From Sanderia malayensis (Eukaryota; Cnidaria; Scyphozoa; Semaeostomeae; Pelagiidae), in NCBI GenBank assembly GCA_013076295.1, contig RQOL01000535.1, forward strand, positions 124,001 to 188,000: a stretch of DNA of 64,000 nucleotides. Direction: 5' to 3'. The translations under genes were made by a program, and so were the position numbers. The notes beneath the pieces are model-generated. The model saw only the letters and a list, made by a program, of their open reading frames with translations. It was not told where the DNA came from and made no database searches. Shown one piece after another: positions 45,360-56,300 of the stretch (positions are counted from its first letter, which is position 1; each line of letters opens with the position of its first letter).

Positions 45360-46227
45360 TTTTTTAACTTGATGAAACAAGATCGAAAACTGGAGTCAAA
45401 ATGTTTGCTTGAGTGGTCTCAAAACAAATGTTTTTTGAATTTGCTGCGCCAACACTAAATTCGTCTCTCTCCAGAAGTCTCGCAAGACGAAACTCTTCTA
45501 AAGACATGGATTGGACCGTAACAACTGAAGACAAAACAGTACAATGAACAAAACTCATATGATTCCATAGAATTAATGTTTAACAGTTGCCAATAATTTA
45601 TTAAATAACAAATGAACTAACCAATTATCAACATAAGTTTTATTTTCAAAACCGGCATCCAGCTCTTTCAGAGATAAGTAGGCCTTCACAACCCGATTCT
45701 TTATCATCACTGCCGTACCCAGCTCCTGGGTCTTCTTGCAAGAGGTTCTCCTTCGTGCGAGTTTCGACTATACGAACTGACTACTGAATAGTCTTCGTCT
45801 TCTTCGCTATCCTCAGGAAGACTTCGTCCTTCGTTGTCAGAGGAATTTGTTTTGAACTACTATTTTCGCAACCCGACATTTTGAAAAGATTTTAGCCAGA
45901 CACTGTTTCAACACAGGCCGGCTCTTCCTCAGAGAACAATAGTTGAAGAACAATAGCTCGGTTCATTCTGACGTCACATTTCACCAAAATCTTGAAAGAT
46001 TTATTTTTTTCAAAATTTTTTAAAATTTCTGTTTTTCATTGAAAGCAACGAGAATTGACTCATAATGTGAGGAAAATATCGCGCAGACCTGGCTGTGTTT
46101 GAGCTTGGAAAAAATATACTTATACTCGTCAGAAAACACTCAAAATAGGTTCATAGTGATACTCAGATCTTTTTCTCTCCATCTCCGTAAAAAAAATCGA
46201 TATGTCATTTCAGGCTGCATAAGCCCT
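45360..46227 (-). mobile_element. TTAA-type element (copy 3, inverted; left end missing)
   Basis: Its outer end at 46227 has GGCTGCATAAGCCCT followed by TTAA (46228-46231). Inverted homology to copy 2 runs about 700 bp, covering the MSDCE start region and LEEFRLARLLERDEFSVG. Beyond about 45430 it diverges, and no second terminus is visible, so it is truncated or carries different internal sequence. Confidence 0.65.
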
Positions 46228-46354
46228 TTAATTTAATATTACTTTCTTCACTTTCTGGATAATACAGTGAAATAAAAGCCATCTGTCGCGAGTCACCTCA
46301 AGGTTCCTTTGATTCGTTTATGTTATGTATATATTTGGATCTGTCGTCTCTTTA

Positions 46355-47064
46355 AGCCTGGTACTCACTGGAGGTTTATCCCGAGTACCGCGATTACGAT
46401 TAGCTGTAATCGTGGTAATCCTTAATGAGGACATTTACTGTAATCGTGTTTTGAACTGTATTCGTGATAAAACTGCGCGCGATTACCCCGAAATGATATC
46501 AAAACTTTTTGATATTATTTCGGGGTAATCGTGATCCGCTGCTGTCAATTCCATTGTTCTAAATAATTTAAGGAATTTTCATAGGAAATCGTGAGAATTT
46601 ATTGTCATTTCCGCTTTTCAAAACAAAGTTGTACATGTAATCGTACAGTAATTCAAAGTAAATTTTATCGATTTGCAATTTTATTGTTTAAAAAGGGAAA
46701 CAGAAAATCTGCAATTTGATGAAAAACTGTCTGAAGCCCTAAGACAATTCCCGTGTATTTCTTGAACAAGCCCATGATATTCGCTTGAGGTCTTGTTTCT
46801 GAATATTTCCCTAACCCAGAACCTTCGTTTTCGTCGTTTTAATGCCTTCTCTTTTTCTCGTCTCTGTCTTCGTTTTCGTAAGATGTAAACAGTAGTCATC
46901 ATCGCAAGAAGCTTTTTATTTCTATGAACGGCCATTTTCTCATCACGATTAAAAAGAGTTGCAAGTGAGTACATGTCTTAGTTTAAGCCCCCTGCTGTCT
47001 CGGAATTCAATCGAGGTAATCGTAATCGGGGTACTCGGGATAAACCTCCAGTGAGTACCAGGCT
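46355..47064. mobile_element. PIF/Harbinger-derived MITE (710 bp)
   Basis: Inverted ends AGCCTGGTACTCACTGGAGG and CCTCCAGTGAGTACCAGGCT are flanked by TTA at 46352-46354 and 47065-47067. Subterminal GATTACGATTA / TAATCGTAATC repeats occur. It contains a Harbinger transposase N-terminal fragment on the minus strand. Confidence 0.85.
46681..46974 (-). pseudogene. Truncated Harbinger transposase N-terminus
   Basis: The frame includes a basic stretch, LKRRKRRFWVREIFRNKTSS, then EYHGLVQEIHGN, the conserved opening of Harbinger DDE transposases. It then diverges and ends at 46681. All catalytic residues are missing. Same truncation point as in the MITE at 28321-28923, though their ends differ. Confidence 0.65.
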
Positions 47065-47149
47065 TTATTGCTTCGTTCTCTACAAACTCAACTTGTTTCT
47101 TGATGAGCAAGACATATCAGATGCACATCTCGCCTAGGGAATGCATTAT

Positions 47150-48109
47150 TTTGTGATGCTAGTGTCCGCCCTATCTTACTTCCAGCACATTATCCATTTT
47201 CAGTACTTTGTATTGCAGAATCACATAGGTCAGTGATGCACAACGGTTTAAGGGAATCCCTGAGTAACATTCTTCAGAAATATTGGATATTACAAAGTCG
47301 TGCCCAAGTCAAGAAGTATAAACGAGCATGTTTCATTTGCAAATGGTTTGAGGGAACACCCCTTTCCTTTAACGTAACACTACATCTTCCTGAATTTCGG
47401 GTTGACAGTGCTCCTCCGCTTGCTAATGTTGGCAAATGCTATGTTTGTTTATATACATGTGTGTCTACCCGTGCAGTTCTTCTAGAATTGATCGAATCCT
47501 TAGATGTAAATGTGTTTATTCGTTGTTTCCGTCGATTTTTGCTAGGAGAGGGTTGCCTGTCACAATTATACCTGACAATGCAAAAACCTTCAAAGCCATG
47601 AGTAAAGAGGCAAACCGATTGATTCGCAGCCTCCGTGTAAATTTTTTCTTTGCAGCACAACAAATTAAATGGAAATTCATTGTCGATTGATCTCCATGGC
47701 AAGGGGAAATGTGGGAACAGTAGTAACAGTGACAATGTCAGTAGCAGTGCTGAAGTACAGGTTGGGCATCCAACAAAAGACAACAATACGTTGCAACATA
47801 GTCAATATTAGCTAAGTGAGTCCTCATTTCTATTGACTATAGTTGCAAACGCCACGCTCATGCACAGTGCCAGCGCAGCAGCAAACAGCGCAACAACCCA
47901 ACACACGTGCTCAATCTGTCAGACCGAAACGTGATGCTGCAGTCATTGGAGAGTTAATCAGACGTGCAAGTAAAGCGGTGTGGTTTGTATATAAACCTGT
48001 CTAAGCTTATCTATACTCATAATTTTTAAAAATTTATTTACTCACATCTTTTGTCGTATCTGGTATTATTGTTATTGTTTTAATTGTTGTACGATTACCC
48101 AGGGGAGTG
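47150..48109 (+). pseudogene. BEL/Pao integrase remnant lacking its first catalytic region
   Basis: The frame reads SVMHNGLRESLSNILQKYWI, then CFICKWFEG (zinc-binding part), LPEFRVDSAPPLANVG and KCYVCLYTCVSTRAVLLELI. Between LANVG and KCYV the usual stretch with the first catalytic Asp is deleted. After a frameshift near 47555, a PDNAKTFKA block (second Asp) appears, then SPWQGEMWE, and much later RPKRDAAVIGEL, typical of BEL pol C-termini. Polypurine AGGGGAGTG and the proposed 3' LTR follow. Confidence 0.75.
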
Positions 48110-48499
48110 TGTTGTGAAGGATCAATTCCGTCTATTCGTTTGGCTGTGTGCGCGCATCAGCCATGTGCTATATTGACTCTGACTTACAGGATAACCCCCC
48201 AGGGGTGTTTCTTATCCAGTTCCTTTTAAATTAGTATACATTAGCTAGTGCAAAGAGTCTCTTTAGTTTTTGCATCTATTCTCAACTGTTTGTCGAACTT
48301 CCGCGTTATCAACATGAAATATAATAGACTATCCTGCAGCGGCGGACACGTTAAGCAATGGGTTCTAATGAAAATTGATTGAGTTTTGGTAAGATCATTC
48401 TTTGTCGGACACGCGAAGTAATGGGTAGTAAAGAGGGGCAATGAAATTTTGGTAAAGTGGATTTTCGCGGGACACGTAATGTAAATATAAATGTATAGT
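48110..48499 (+). repeat. Start of proposed BEL 3' LTR
   Basis: TGTTGTGAAGGATCAATTCC follows the polypurine tract and matches 41458 onward for about 50 bp. Further right are two or three ~60-bp imperfect repeats beginning GGACACG (about 48345-48480). Confidence 0.5.
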
Positions 48500-48915
48500 T
48501 TACAGCATTCCCCGACCACATGGTTCATGGAAGCCCCAAGTCCCGATTTCCATTCTATGGTTGTTCCAGGTCCATGATGATTTAAATTGAAATCTTTGAA
48601 GGCCTCATAGTTGCAACCATTCCTCGATCACATGGTGCATGGAATCCCTGAGTTTTGATTTCCATTCCAAGGTTGTTCCAGGTCCATGTTTTCTCTGATG
48701 ATTTAACTTGAAATCATTCAAATCTTCAAAGTTGCATTCATTCCCCCACAGCATCGTCCATGGAATCCCGGATCCCCACTTCCATTTCAAGGTTGTTCTA
48801 GGTCCATGTTTTCTCCCATGATTTAATTTGAAATGATTCTGATCCTCATCTTTCCATCCTTTCCCCCATGGAAGCCCCGAGGTCTGATTCCATTCCAAGG
48901 TTGTTCCAGGTCCAT
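48500..48915. repeat. Tandem repeat, ~120-bp period, 3.5 copies
   Basis: Units share CATGGAANCCC, GATTTCCATTCCAAGGTTGT, TCCAGGTCCATG and ATGATTTAANTTGAAAT. Copies start near 48503, 48615, 48737 and 48853. Confidence 0.75.
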
Positions 48916-50086
48916 TTTTCCGCGATGCAAATGTTCGTGCACTTCTGAGCGTGCCGGAAACGTCTCGATTTAAACCGAACGGAGAGAAGCGTTGCGATTG
49001 AATAGTATATCAGAAAACATAAATGGATCCATTTAATTCGAAATTGCGATTAGAGAATATACAATAATAAAAATATAGAATTAAATGCGTAAAAACATAT
49101 TTACCACTACACGAATTGAATGAAAGTAATAAAAAGCGCATTGTGAAAATTTTAAAGGGGTCCCAAAGTTAGATGCATCTAAACACGCAGTGAGAAATTC
49201 ATGATATATAAAAGGGTTTTAAATACAGCAGATCATGAAAATTTTTAATTGATTCACTCACATACTTCACAGACCAAATGCACAACTTTGGAGTTTTGAA
49301 TTGCAGCTCAGTGGTGGGCACGTTTCCAGTTTAGAATCCATGTGGAGTGGAAGCAATTGTTTCCAGCTTGAGCATACGTTTATGTTATGCAGAACGAAAA
49401 TGACGTGCTTGAAATCCATTACTTTGCCTTCGGATGGCCAGTCGTGAACAGTAATTCTGTGGATGCCAAGGAGAAAGCGTTTCGGGGGATTTGCATGCTT
49501 CTCGGCACGGTCTGCTTCAATGCAATATGAAAATAGCTGTTTTCGACTCTGGCCAGTTAGAGTTTCACATCCAAATCAGTGAGGTTCTTTCGGAAACAGT
49601 TTGGAAGAGCAAGTTTCAAGTAAATTTCCAGTTGATTGCAAGGAAAGGCAGAATAGCTTTTAGACAACTGCATGTGTTTTGAATGGCTTCGTTTCAGTGA
49701 AATCACAAAAATGTTGCCGTTTCTGAAATTCATTATTTAGATCGTTGCATCCAAACCTGTTATTATAAAAGCAGAAATTGATCATTCAGCGTTTTAGTAT
49801 TCGATATAGTATAGAAAAGATTTGTAAAGCAATGAATTAATTTAGAATTTCAGGGCCCTAAAAATTTCTATAAATAAAGGATAAGAATAAATCGAAAGGA
49901 AAATAAGAATGATACAGAGGAGTTTAGTGAAGGCAAATAGAAACAACTTAGCCACTTACCAGTTAAATCCTGAGAAGCTTTTAGTTGGAAATCTCGAGTA
50001 AAACGGTAGCAAAAATAAAACGCAGCCACAAAACGAAATCAATTCATTCGGTTTGTCCCGTCCCAAATTCGAAAATAGGGAGTTTA
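48916..50086. other. Sequence left of the PIF/Harbinger element
   Basis: No known gene is seen. From 49985 to 50086 a frame is open up to the Harbinger insertion point and is in phase with the ORF at 52652-53224. Confidence 0.35.
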
Positions 50087-50282
50087 AGCAACCACAACGC
50101 TAACGTAAACGTTAACGTTAGCTCCCAAATTTTCCGCACTGCGCACGCGCCAAAGGACATCCCCATTCTGCTAACGTTTTGAGTTAGTGTTCTGTGTCCT
50201 TAGCTCAGCATCCCTAGCGTTTTGCCAAAACGTTAACTTTACTTATACATTTATTCATACGTGAAACTTTGCTTTTGTCAAC

Positions 50283-51273
50283 ATGAGTAGTCAATCAACT
50301 ACGTCAACATCAGAGAAAGCTACTGGGTAAGTTATAAACTGTTATTCTACTAAAATATCTCGTAAACAATTCATAGAACCATTCAATATCTGATAAGCAT
50401 CTAGGTCCAAAACCTATCTCCTGCAACTCAGGTACTGATTGCAATTATTATGGTCATTTGAGTTCCTAAATATAATCACAAACACGAATTCATGTTAGGA
50501 AGAGATTTAAGTGGTTACCAACCCACGATGACTTGCTGCTAAGAGAGGTTTTGGCATCAGAATTGTGGATTTCAAAGGCGGGAAGCGTGGAAAGGGGAGA
50601 GAAGTGGAAGGCAATTTCAGAAAATCTGAACCATGTAGAAAATCCCAGATTTAATACAAATTCAAGAAGTGTGAGGGAAAGGTTTGCTGCATTGTTGGAG
50701 AGAAGAAAGGCGAAGAACAGGGAAGAAGAGAGAGCAAGTGGCATTTGTCCTGAATTAACGGACACTGATAAAATGTTAGACGAGTTAATTGAGCTCTTCG
50801 AGTCAGCTGCTCAAGAGCAGAGTGTTGCAGCGAAAGAAAAGGCAAATAAGGTGGCAGGAGATATTGAGAAGGGGCAAGAAATGAGGAGGCTCAGCATGGA
50901 GAGTAGAGGGGAATCTGTTAAGAGGAAGAGTGGGAATGAGGCAGGAGCAGGAGGAAAGGAGAAACGAAAGAATTATGGAGTGGAGACATTTAAGTATTTA
51001 AATGAGAAGTTGAAGTTTGAAATGGAGTGGAAAGAAAGAGAGCAGAAATTGAAAGAGAGAGAATTGGAAGAAAAAGCAAAAGAAAGAGAGGCTGATGAGA
51101 ATGAGAGGAAGAGAAGAGAAGAGAACAAAGAGAGGGATTTTACAAGGGTGGTTGAGCGTATCGAGCTGCAACTGCAGCAGCAAAACCAGTTGCTGATGCA
51201 AGTGATTCAACAACAGCAGCATCAGTACAATCTCATAATGAACATTGCAGAACAAATAAATAAGAAAGACTGA
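50283..51273 (+). CDS. Harbinger Myb/SANT-like DNA-binding protein
   Basis: Two exons, 50283-50326 and 50499-51273 (GT-AG, phase matched), give 272 residues starting MSSQSTTSTSEKATG. I chose this ATG because the long exon-2 frame has no good ATG before the SANT domain. Residues about 15-85 (KRFKWLPTHDDLLLREVLAS ... KWKAISENLN) match the trihelix/SANT domain of Harbinger partner proteins. These bind the element's ends and bring the transposase into the nucleus. A Lys/Glu-rich coiled coil follows (about 165-225), then a Gln-rich stretch. It converges with the transposase; the stop codons are only ~25 bp apart. Likely functional. Confidence 0.88.
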
Positions 51274-51296
51274 CATTTTTGTTTGTTTATAATTTA

Positions 51297-52373
51297 TCAT
51301 TCTTGATTTTCAAAATAAATTTGCAACTCTGGTGGGTCAATGTCGAAAAATTTTGAAGTGGTACTGCCATACAGACAGTTCCTTGCATTTTTTAAAATTG
51401 TACAAACTATATACATTTTGCCCACTGCACTTAATTGAATCTTCAAGTTTTTTTTAAAGTCTATAAATTTGAAATAATTAACAATGTCTCCAAATAACCA
51501 CTCCACACTGACTCTGACCGAACTCATTCTTTGATTCCACAGTTGCTGCTCTGGAGTCAAAATTGGATCTTTAAAAGGTGCCTGCAGCTGTTGCCTTAAT
51601 GGATATGCTGGATCTCCATATATACACATAATATTTCCATCTGGAGATATTGAATGCTGCTCCAGTAATTGTAGCAGACCCGACTCCCTCAAAATGCCAC
51701 TGTCATGTCTTCTTCCTTCAAATGGACCATGGAGAAGTGCCACTAGTCCATTTGGGGTGGCAACAGATTGGAATTTCAACGCATGTATGCGTTTATGCCC
51801 ATTGTAAAGAACTCTCTGGTTGATGCCAGGTCTGGTAATGGGACGTACAGTGCCATCTATAAAGCCCCAACAGTTGCTAAGAGGAGCACCCTTGGCATGA
51901 ATTGCCTCTGCATACATTTGCAACACTGGAGGACTGAGAATGTGCCTGTTAAATGAAGTTAGCAGAAATCCCCATTGCTCATTAATCATATTCATTAAAG
52001 TGTTGCAAATCACACAGAGCTCTGGCACTGGTCTTGCAAACCTTGGAACCATGTCCAAGTATCTGCATGGATATGCAAATCTCTTTAACAAACAACACAA
52101 GGCTTCTGTTGTATCTACGTTCATTCTATTATATGTGATAATTTCTTCTGGTAAATTTAATGCACGCTGAACGTCATAAATGTGTCTTTTTTCGAATCTA
52201 AACTCTGCCTTACATTCATCGTCTGTTATTCTGTCCAAATCAAAATTTTCGTACTGCCAGTATGGGATGACTAGATTTCTAGGTCTGTTTAGCTCTTGCA
52301 AAAGGACAACCTCCTCGTCATCTAATACATCCAATTGGTGTGCAGCTTCGATAGCTTCGTTTAAATTTGCCAT
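51297..52373 (-). CDS. PIF/Harbinger DDE transposase (DDE_Tnp_4)
   Basis: This intact ORF of 358 residues has an ATG start at 52373. A helical N-terminal region precedes the RNase H-fold core, with catalytic candidates D173 (WGFIDGTVRP), D254 (IYGDPAYPL) and E291 (VSVEWLFG) and the conserved RRHDSG. The length is normal for the family. It cuts and pastes the element with help from the SANT-like partner encoded opposite. No stops or shifts; probably competent. Confidence 0.93.
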   Translation of the reverse strand: MANLNEAIEAAHQLDVLDDEEVVLLQELNRPRNLVIPYWQYENFDLDRITDDECKAEFRFEKRHIYDVQRALNLPEEIITYNRMNVDTTEALCCLLKRFAYPCRYLDMVPRFARPVPELCVICNTLMNMINEQWGFLLTSFNRHILSPPVLQMYAEAIHAKGAPLSNCWGFIDGTVRPITRPGINQRVLYNGHKRIHALKFQSVATPNGLVALLHGPFEGRRHDSGILRESGLLQLLEQHSISPDGNIMCIYGDPAYPLRQQLQAPFKDPILTPEQQLWNQRMSSVRVSVEWLFGDIVNYFKFIDFKKNLKIQLSAVGKMYIVCTILKNARNCLYGSTTSKFFDIDPPELQIYFENQE

Positions 52374-52651
52374 TTAGGACTTTTAATATACTGAACAAAT
52401 AATACTGAAATGATCCGAAGTGAATTTACTAACGTGAAAAATATGTGAAATATTATTTTTATTGCGAAACGTTGATACAATTGTTGCAACATGCTCAATT
52501 TCCAAAAAAACAATAGCCCCCTCATATTAATTTACGTCAGTGCTTGCGTTCTCAGCTTGAATCATGCTTAACGCAGTTTCTGCAAAACGATAACGGAAAC
52601 GATAACGTTAGCACCTAACGTTACCGTTAACGTTAGCGTTGTGGTTGCTTA

Positions 52652-53224
52652 AACTGCCTAATGGAGGAGATCCACTGCACGGTCGCTCAAGGAAGGAAGC
52701 AACTTCCTCTTCAATCAAAGCCCACAGTAACAAAAGGAGCTGTCGGATTAGTGTCAAACGCAACAGGGATTCATTGTTTCGAAAACGGTAAACAACGCAC
52801 GATGGATCTTTCCAGAATCATGACGTCATTTCAAATGCCTTTTGCCAGGGGGTCGCACATCACAACATGTTTTGTTCGAATCGAAGAGTTTAGTACGCGA
52901 GGAAGCTCGGGATATCTCCCCCTCGCACGCAAAACAAAAGCCGAGGCACGGCAGCATCTGACAAAGTACACAAAGCAGACTTCAAACGAAAACAAAGGGC
53001 GGAAGAGTTTTCGAAGGAGAAAAGTGAGAAAATCTCGAAAAACACTGCGAAATTTAAGCAGAAAAATAGCAGGTACACTAAAGGATGCGAAGGGGAATAA
53101 ATCGAAGCGTTTTCGAAAAAGAACACGAAAAGCAGGAAAGGGCCAGGGTGGCTACAACGCCCCGACCGGGTGGGCTTTGAAGCGAATTTCCGTTACCGCT
53201 CAGATATTATATAAGGAGGGATAA
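52652..53224 (+). CDS. Open frame of unknown origin, interrupted by the Harbinger insertion
   Basis: The frame from 52652 (ATG at 52661, 187 codons to TAA at 53222-53224) is rich in Lys/Arg (FRRRKVRKSRKTLRNLSRK). Removing the Harbinger element and one TTA copy joins it in phase to an open frame from 49985 (after a TAG, also a possible acceptor). No domain is recognised. It lies inside the proposed BEL 3' LTR region, so it may be fortuitous, a captured gene, or an accessory ORF. A TATA-like ATATTATATAAGG overlaps its end (53204-53216). Confidence 0.3.
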   Translation, partial: NCLMEEIHCTVAQGRKQLPLQSKPTVTKGAVGLVSNATGIHCFENGKQRTMDLSRIMTSFQMPFARGSHITTCFVRIEEFSTRGSSGYLPLARKTKAEARQHLTKYTKQTSNENKGRKSFRRRKVRKSRKTLRNLSRKIAGTLKDAKGNKSKRFRKRTRKAGKGQGGYNAPTGWALKRISVTAQILYKEG

Positions 53225-53285
53225 CTCAAGTGTATTACTCTCTCAATCACTCGCTGCAGTTTTGCCTAAAACCCAAGACATAACA

Positions 53286-53388
53286 CCTGTCAACCAGAGC
53301 AATTACACTGTTCAAATACGAAACAGTTGGTCAGTGGAAAAATTGAAAGTTGCTCAGGAAGAAGACCCGATCCTCAGTCAAGTACGAC
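53286..53388 (+). pseudogene. Ty3/Gypsy RNase H-integrase link region
   Basis: The frame NQSNYTVQIRNSWSVEKLKV then AQEEDPILSQV is typical of the gypsy segment before the integrase zinc finger. It follows the BEL insertion and stops at the hAT insertion at 53389. It continues at 57400. Confidence 0.7.
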
Positions 53389-56300
53389 CAGGGCCGGTTC
53401 CAGGAAATTTTCTTGGGGGGGGTGTAAGCTCTTATGTACCGAGTAATTTAAAAAAAAAACAATGCCAGAAATTTTGAGCTCAACTAATCGTGATCAGAAC
53501 TAACAACTAAATGACTTACACTAACTTTAATTTAAGAAATTTAACTTTAACGAAAGAACTTTAATTTTAACTTCAATCTGAAAAAAGCGTTTCAACCAAA
53601 TACAGCACGTTCTAATAAAAATACAGGGTCAATGGTGGGTCAAAAATAGCCCTCAGATTTTTGCGAGTCATTTAATTAGGAGCTTTTGACCCAGCCTCTT
53701 TTTCTGTTCTTATAGCGCAATATATGAATAAATTAACTTTAAGAAGTGTCAAATCGAACTCTTCTGTTTTTTAAGTGTATCCAGTTCCTAACAACATCTT
53801 TCAAGTTGACATTTTCAGAGAAATCCTTCTCGCATGATATCAGCATCAGAGATTCCAGGCGGTCCTGGAGCATTGTGCTCCGCAGCTTAGTCTTCACCAA
53901 CTTTAGTTTGCTAAAAGATCTTTCATTTGAAGCCACAGTAATTGGTGCTGTTTGAAGGAATGTATATGCTGTGTTGCTTGCCGGATAAATGTTCCTTCGA
54001 CTATATACGAATTTTGCAATTTCACAGACTGTCATGTTCTTTACCAACTTTTTCTCTTGGAAATCTTCTCTCAAAACAGTAAGCTCTGCAATAAGACTGC
54101 CACTTGAAAATTTCCCTGACAACAAATGCTCCAGATCCTCTGCTTGTTCTTCACTTAAGTTATCCCAAGGAGGCAACAAAACAGTGAACGGCTTTATTTT
54201 CTTCAAAATGCTACCCCAGTTTTCTTTACAATCTGTAATTATCTGATCAAGTACAGAATAAATCTCTTTCGAATAAAACGTCTGGAAAGAGAATACTTCC
54301 TCGTTGTCTCGGTTTTCATCAATTCTTCTTGGAATCAATCTTCTTCTGTGGCGGTGCTGAAACTCTTCTTCTGGATTTATTCCCATGTGCATTGCAATTT
54401 GTGTGGTAGCTTCAATCTGCTTTTGCACGTCATCTTCATTTCGAATCTTTTCTAACGCCCTAGTTGTCGATGACACTAGCTCAAGTGCGTCGAGTAAATT
54501 CAAACCCTCTTCCTGAAGTTGCACAACCAGAACCTTACAGCGCCGCATTATGAATCTCATAGTAGCCAAGCTGAAAACAAAATCAAATGTTTTCATTTTC
54601 TTCAAAATTGCTTTGGCTTGATCCTGTGTGTTTTTGTCACAGTCTAGTTGTCTATCCATTATCTGCTCGAGCAGCGAGACGATTACTGTCAAAGAGATCC
54701 AGACACTGTCAATAGATTCAGATCTAGCAATCCAACGAGTTTGCGAGAGATTTCGCATCTTCAAGGCCCCTTCTATTTCAACTTGTGCTTTTTCAAGTGC
54801 TTCAGATCGCTTGGTGCTACTAGAAAAGAATGTGTACAATGACTGTAATATGTCAAACATCGATGATACAAGACTGCTTGCTTTGGAGCTTCGTTCCACA
54901 AATGTACTCAGCCTGTGAGCCTGGCATGGGATGTAAAGGATTTCCTTTTTGTGTGGAAAATCTTCTTGAATTTTATCACTTAGCACTCGTTGGCATCCTT
55001 TATACTTTCCAGACATACATGACGCAAAATCGTACGATTGAAAGACCAGTTTCTGTGGGTCCACACTACACCCATTGAGAGCTTTCAAAATTTCTGCAGC
55101 ATGGCCTTCTCCGGACTTGTCTTTGAGAATCCTCAGACACAGTAAACGCTCAACCGGCTTGGCATTGACGACGTATCTTACAACAATTGCCATCTGATCT
55201 TTATTGCTTGTGTCCGGGGTAGTATCAGCCATTACTGAGAACGCTGAGACTTCCTCTAGCTCCTTCACCATACGATGCCTCACTGCGTCACCTAGCAACT
55301 TTATCAACTCATTTTGGGTGTCTTTGCTCATATAGGTAACATGGTATGGTCGCATCCTTGTTTGATTCTGCCAGTATTTCAAAATGCCGCAATGTCGACT
55401 GATTAACTTCACAATCTCATAAAAGTTGCTGGATTTGTCAGTATTTCCGCGAAAGGCAAGGTCCTGCATAGCCATGGTGCGAGCAGCATCACATAATATT
55501 AACATAATTTTGGTGTTAAACATTGCGTCGTCAGTTTCTTTAATCATTTCATGACGACGAGACAAATCCAAAAGTACATCGACGTTCTGATGCGGGTTAG
55601 TGAATCTTGCAAAATCTCGCAATGCTTCTCTGTGACTTTGGCTAGTGAAATGCTGTATCAGCTTGCCCTTCTTTCCTTTTCCAACACTCTTCATTTTGTG
55701 CCACTGTCTAACGCCATTAATAGTCCATGAAGCATCTGCAGAGGGTCTTCCAGCGCCGTTTGGAAATAAGGAACAAACATAGCAAAATGCTGCGTCATTT
55801 TGAACGCTATATTCAAGATGTGGAAAATCTTTGAACCAGGTGCTTGAAAACTTATTTTGTTTACCAGATCCAATGAATGCATTACTTGGATAAACTGTCA
55901 AGCGAGGCTGGTAGGGACCTAGGTTTATCAGAAAACGGCGTTGGCTATCCGACAAATCTTTTTCTCTTTTTCCAGGGTCGTGTTCTATTAGTGCTGCTGC
56001 TTCTCCTGGTTGTACAGATCCCTTTTGTCTGTCAATTTTGACTTTAAGTCGTTCAGCAGATTTTTCTAAATCATTACACTGGGTTTTAATCTCGTTGGCA
56101 AACTCATTTGCAGATATCGCAAATTCTTCGATATTTGGGGTACATGGTTGTGTTAGAATGTTTAATGTCGAATTACCTCTTTGCTCCAAAGTGGATAGCA
56201 GATGCTTGAGCTTTCCCGCACAGCTAATCCAATAATCATCATTTTCATCATCGGTGTCATCGTTTTCGGAGTTTTCAGCCTCACTCTCGCTCTCCTCATC

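Larger units (their letters stand above)
50087..52648. mobile_element. Complete PIF/Harbinger element with two intact genes
   Basis: Inverted ends AGCAACCACAACGCTAACGT and the complement of GCAACCACAACGCTAACGTT are flanked by TTA at 50084-50086 and 52649-52651. Subterminal AACGTTAACGTTAG repeats are present at both ends. Two convergent genes fill the interior: a Myb/SANT-type protein (+) and a DDE transposase (-), the classic two-gene Harbinger layout. Both are free of stops. Confidence 0.92.
41458..53285 (+). mobile_element. BEL/Pao-type LTR retroelement remnant inserted in gypsy (with nested elements)
   Basis: TGTTGTG at 41458 and at 48110 both lead into ATCAATTCCGTCT and a TCGTTTGGCTNTGTGCGC stretch, as expected for two LTR starts. 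The second follows a purine run, AGGGGAGTG, and a BEL-type integrase. CCTGT at 41453-41457 is repeated at 53286-53290 right after ACATAACA, giving a TG...CA element with a 5-bp duplication. Gypsy homology resumes immediately after. Gag, protease and RT of this element were not found, and the 5' LTR's own 3' end was not located, so the outer boundary is inferred. Confidence 0.6.

Noticed and set aside
50998..51300. 100-residue minus ORF rich in Leu
   Set aside because: Antisense to the coiled-coil and Gln-rich part of the Harbinger SANT-like gene.
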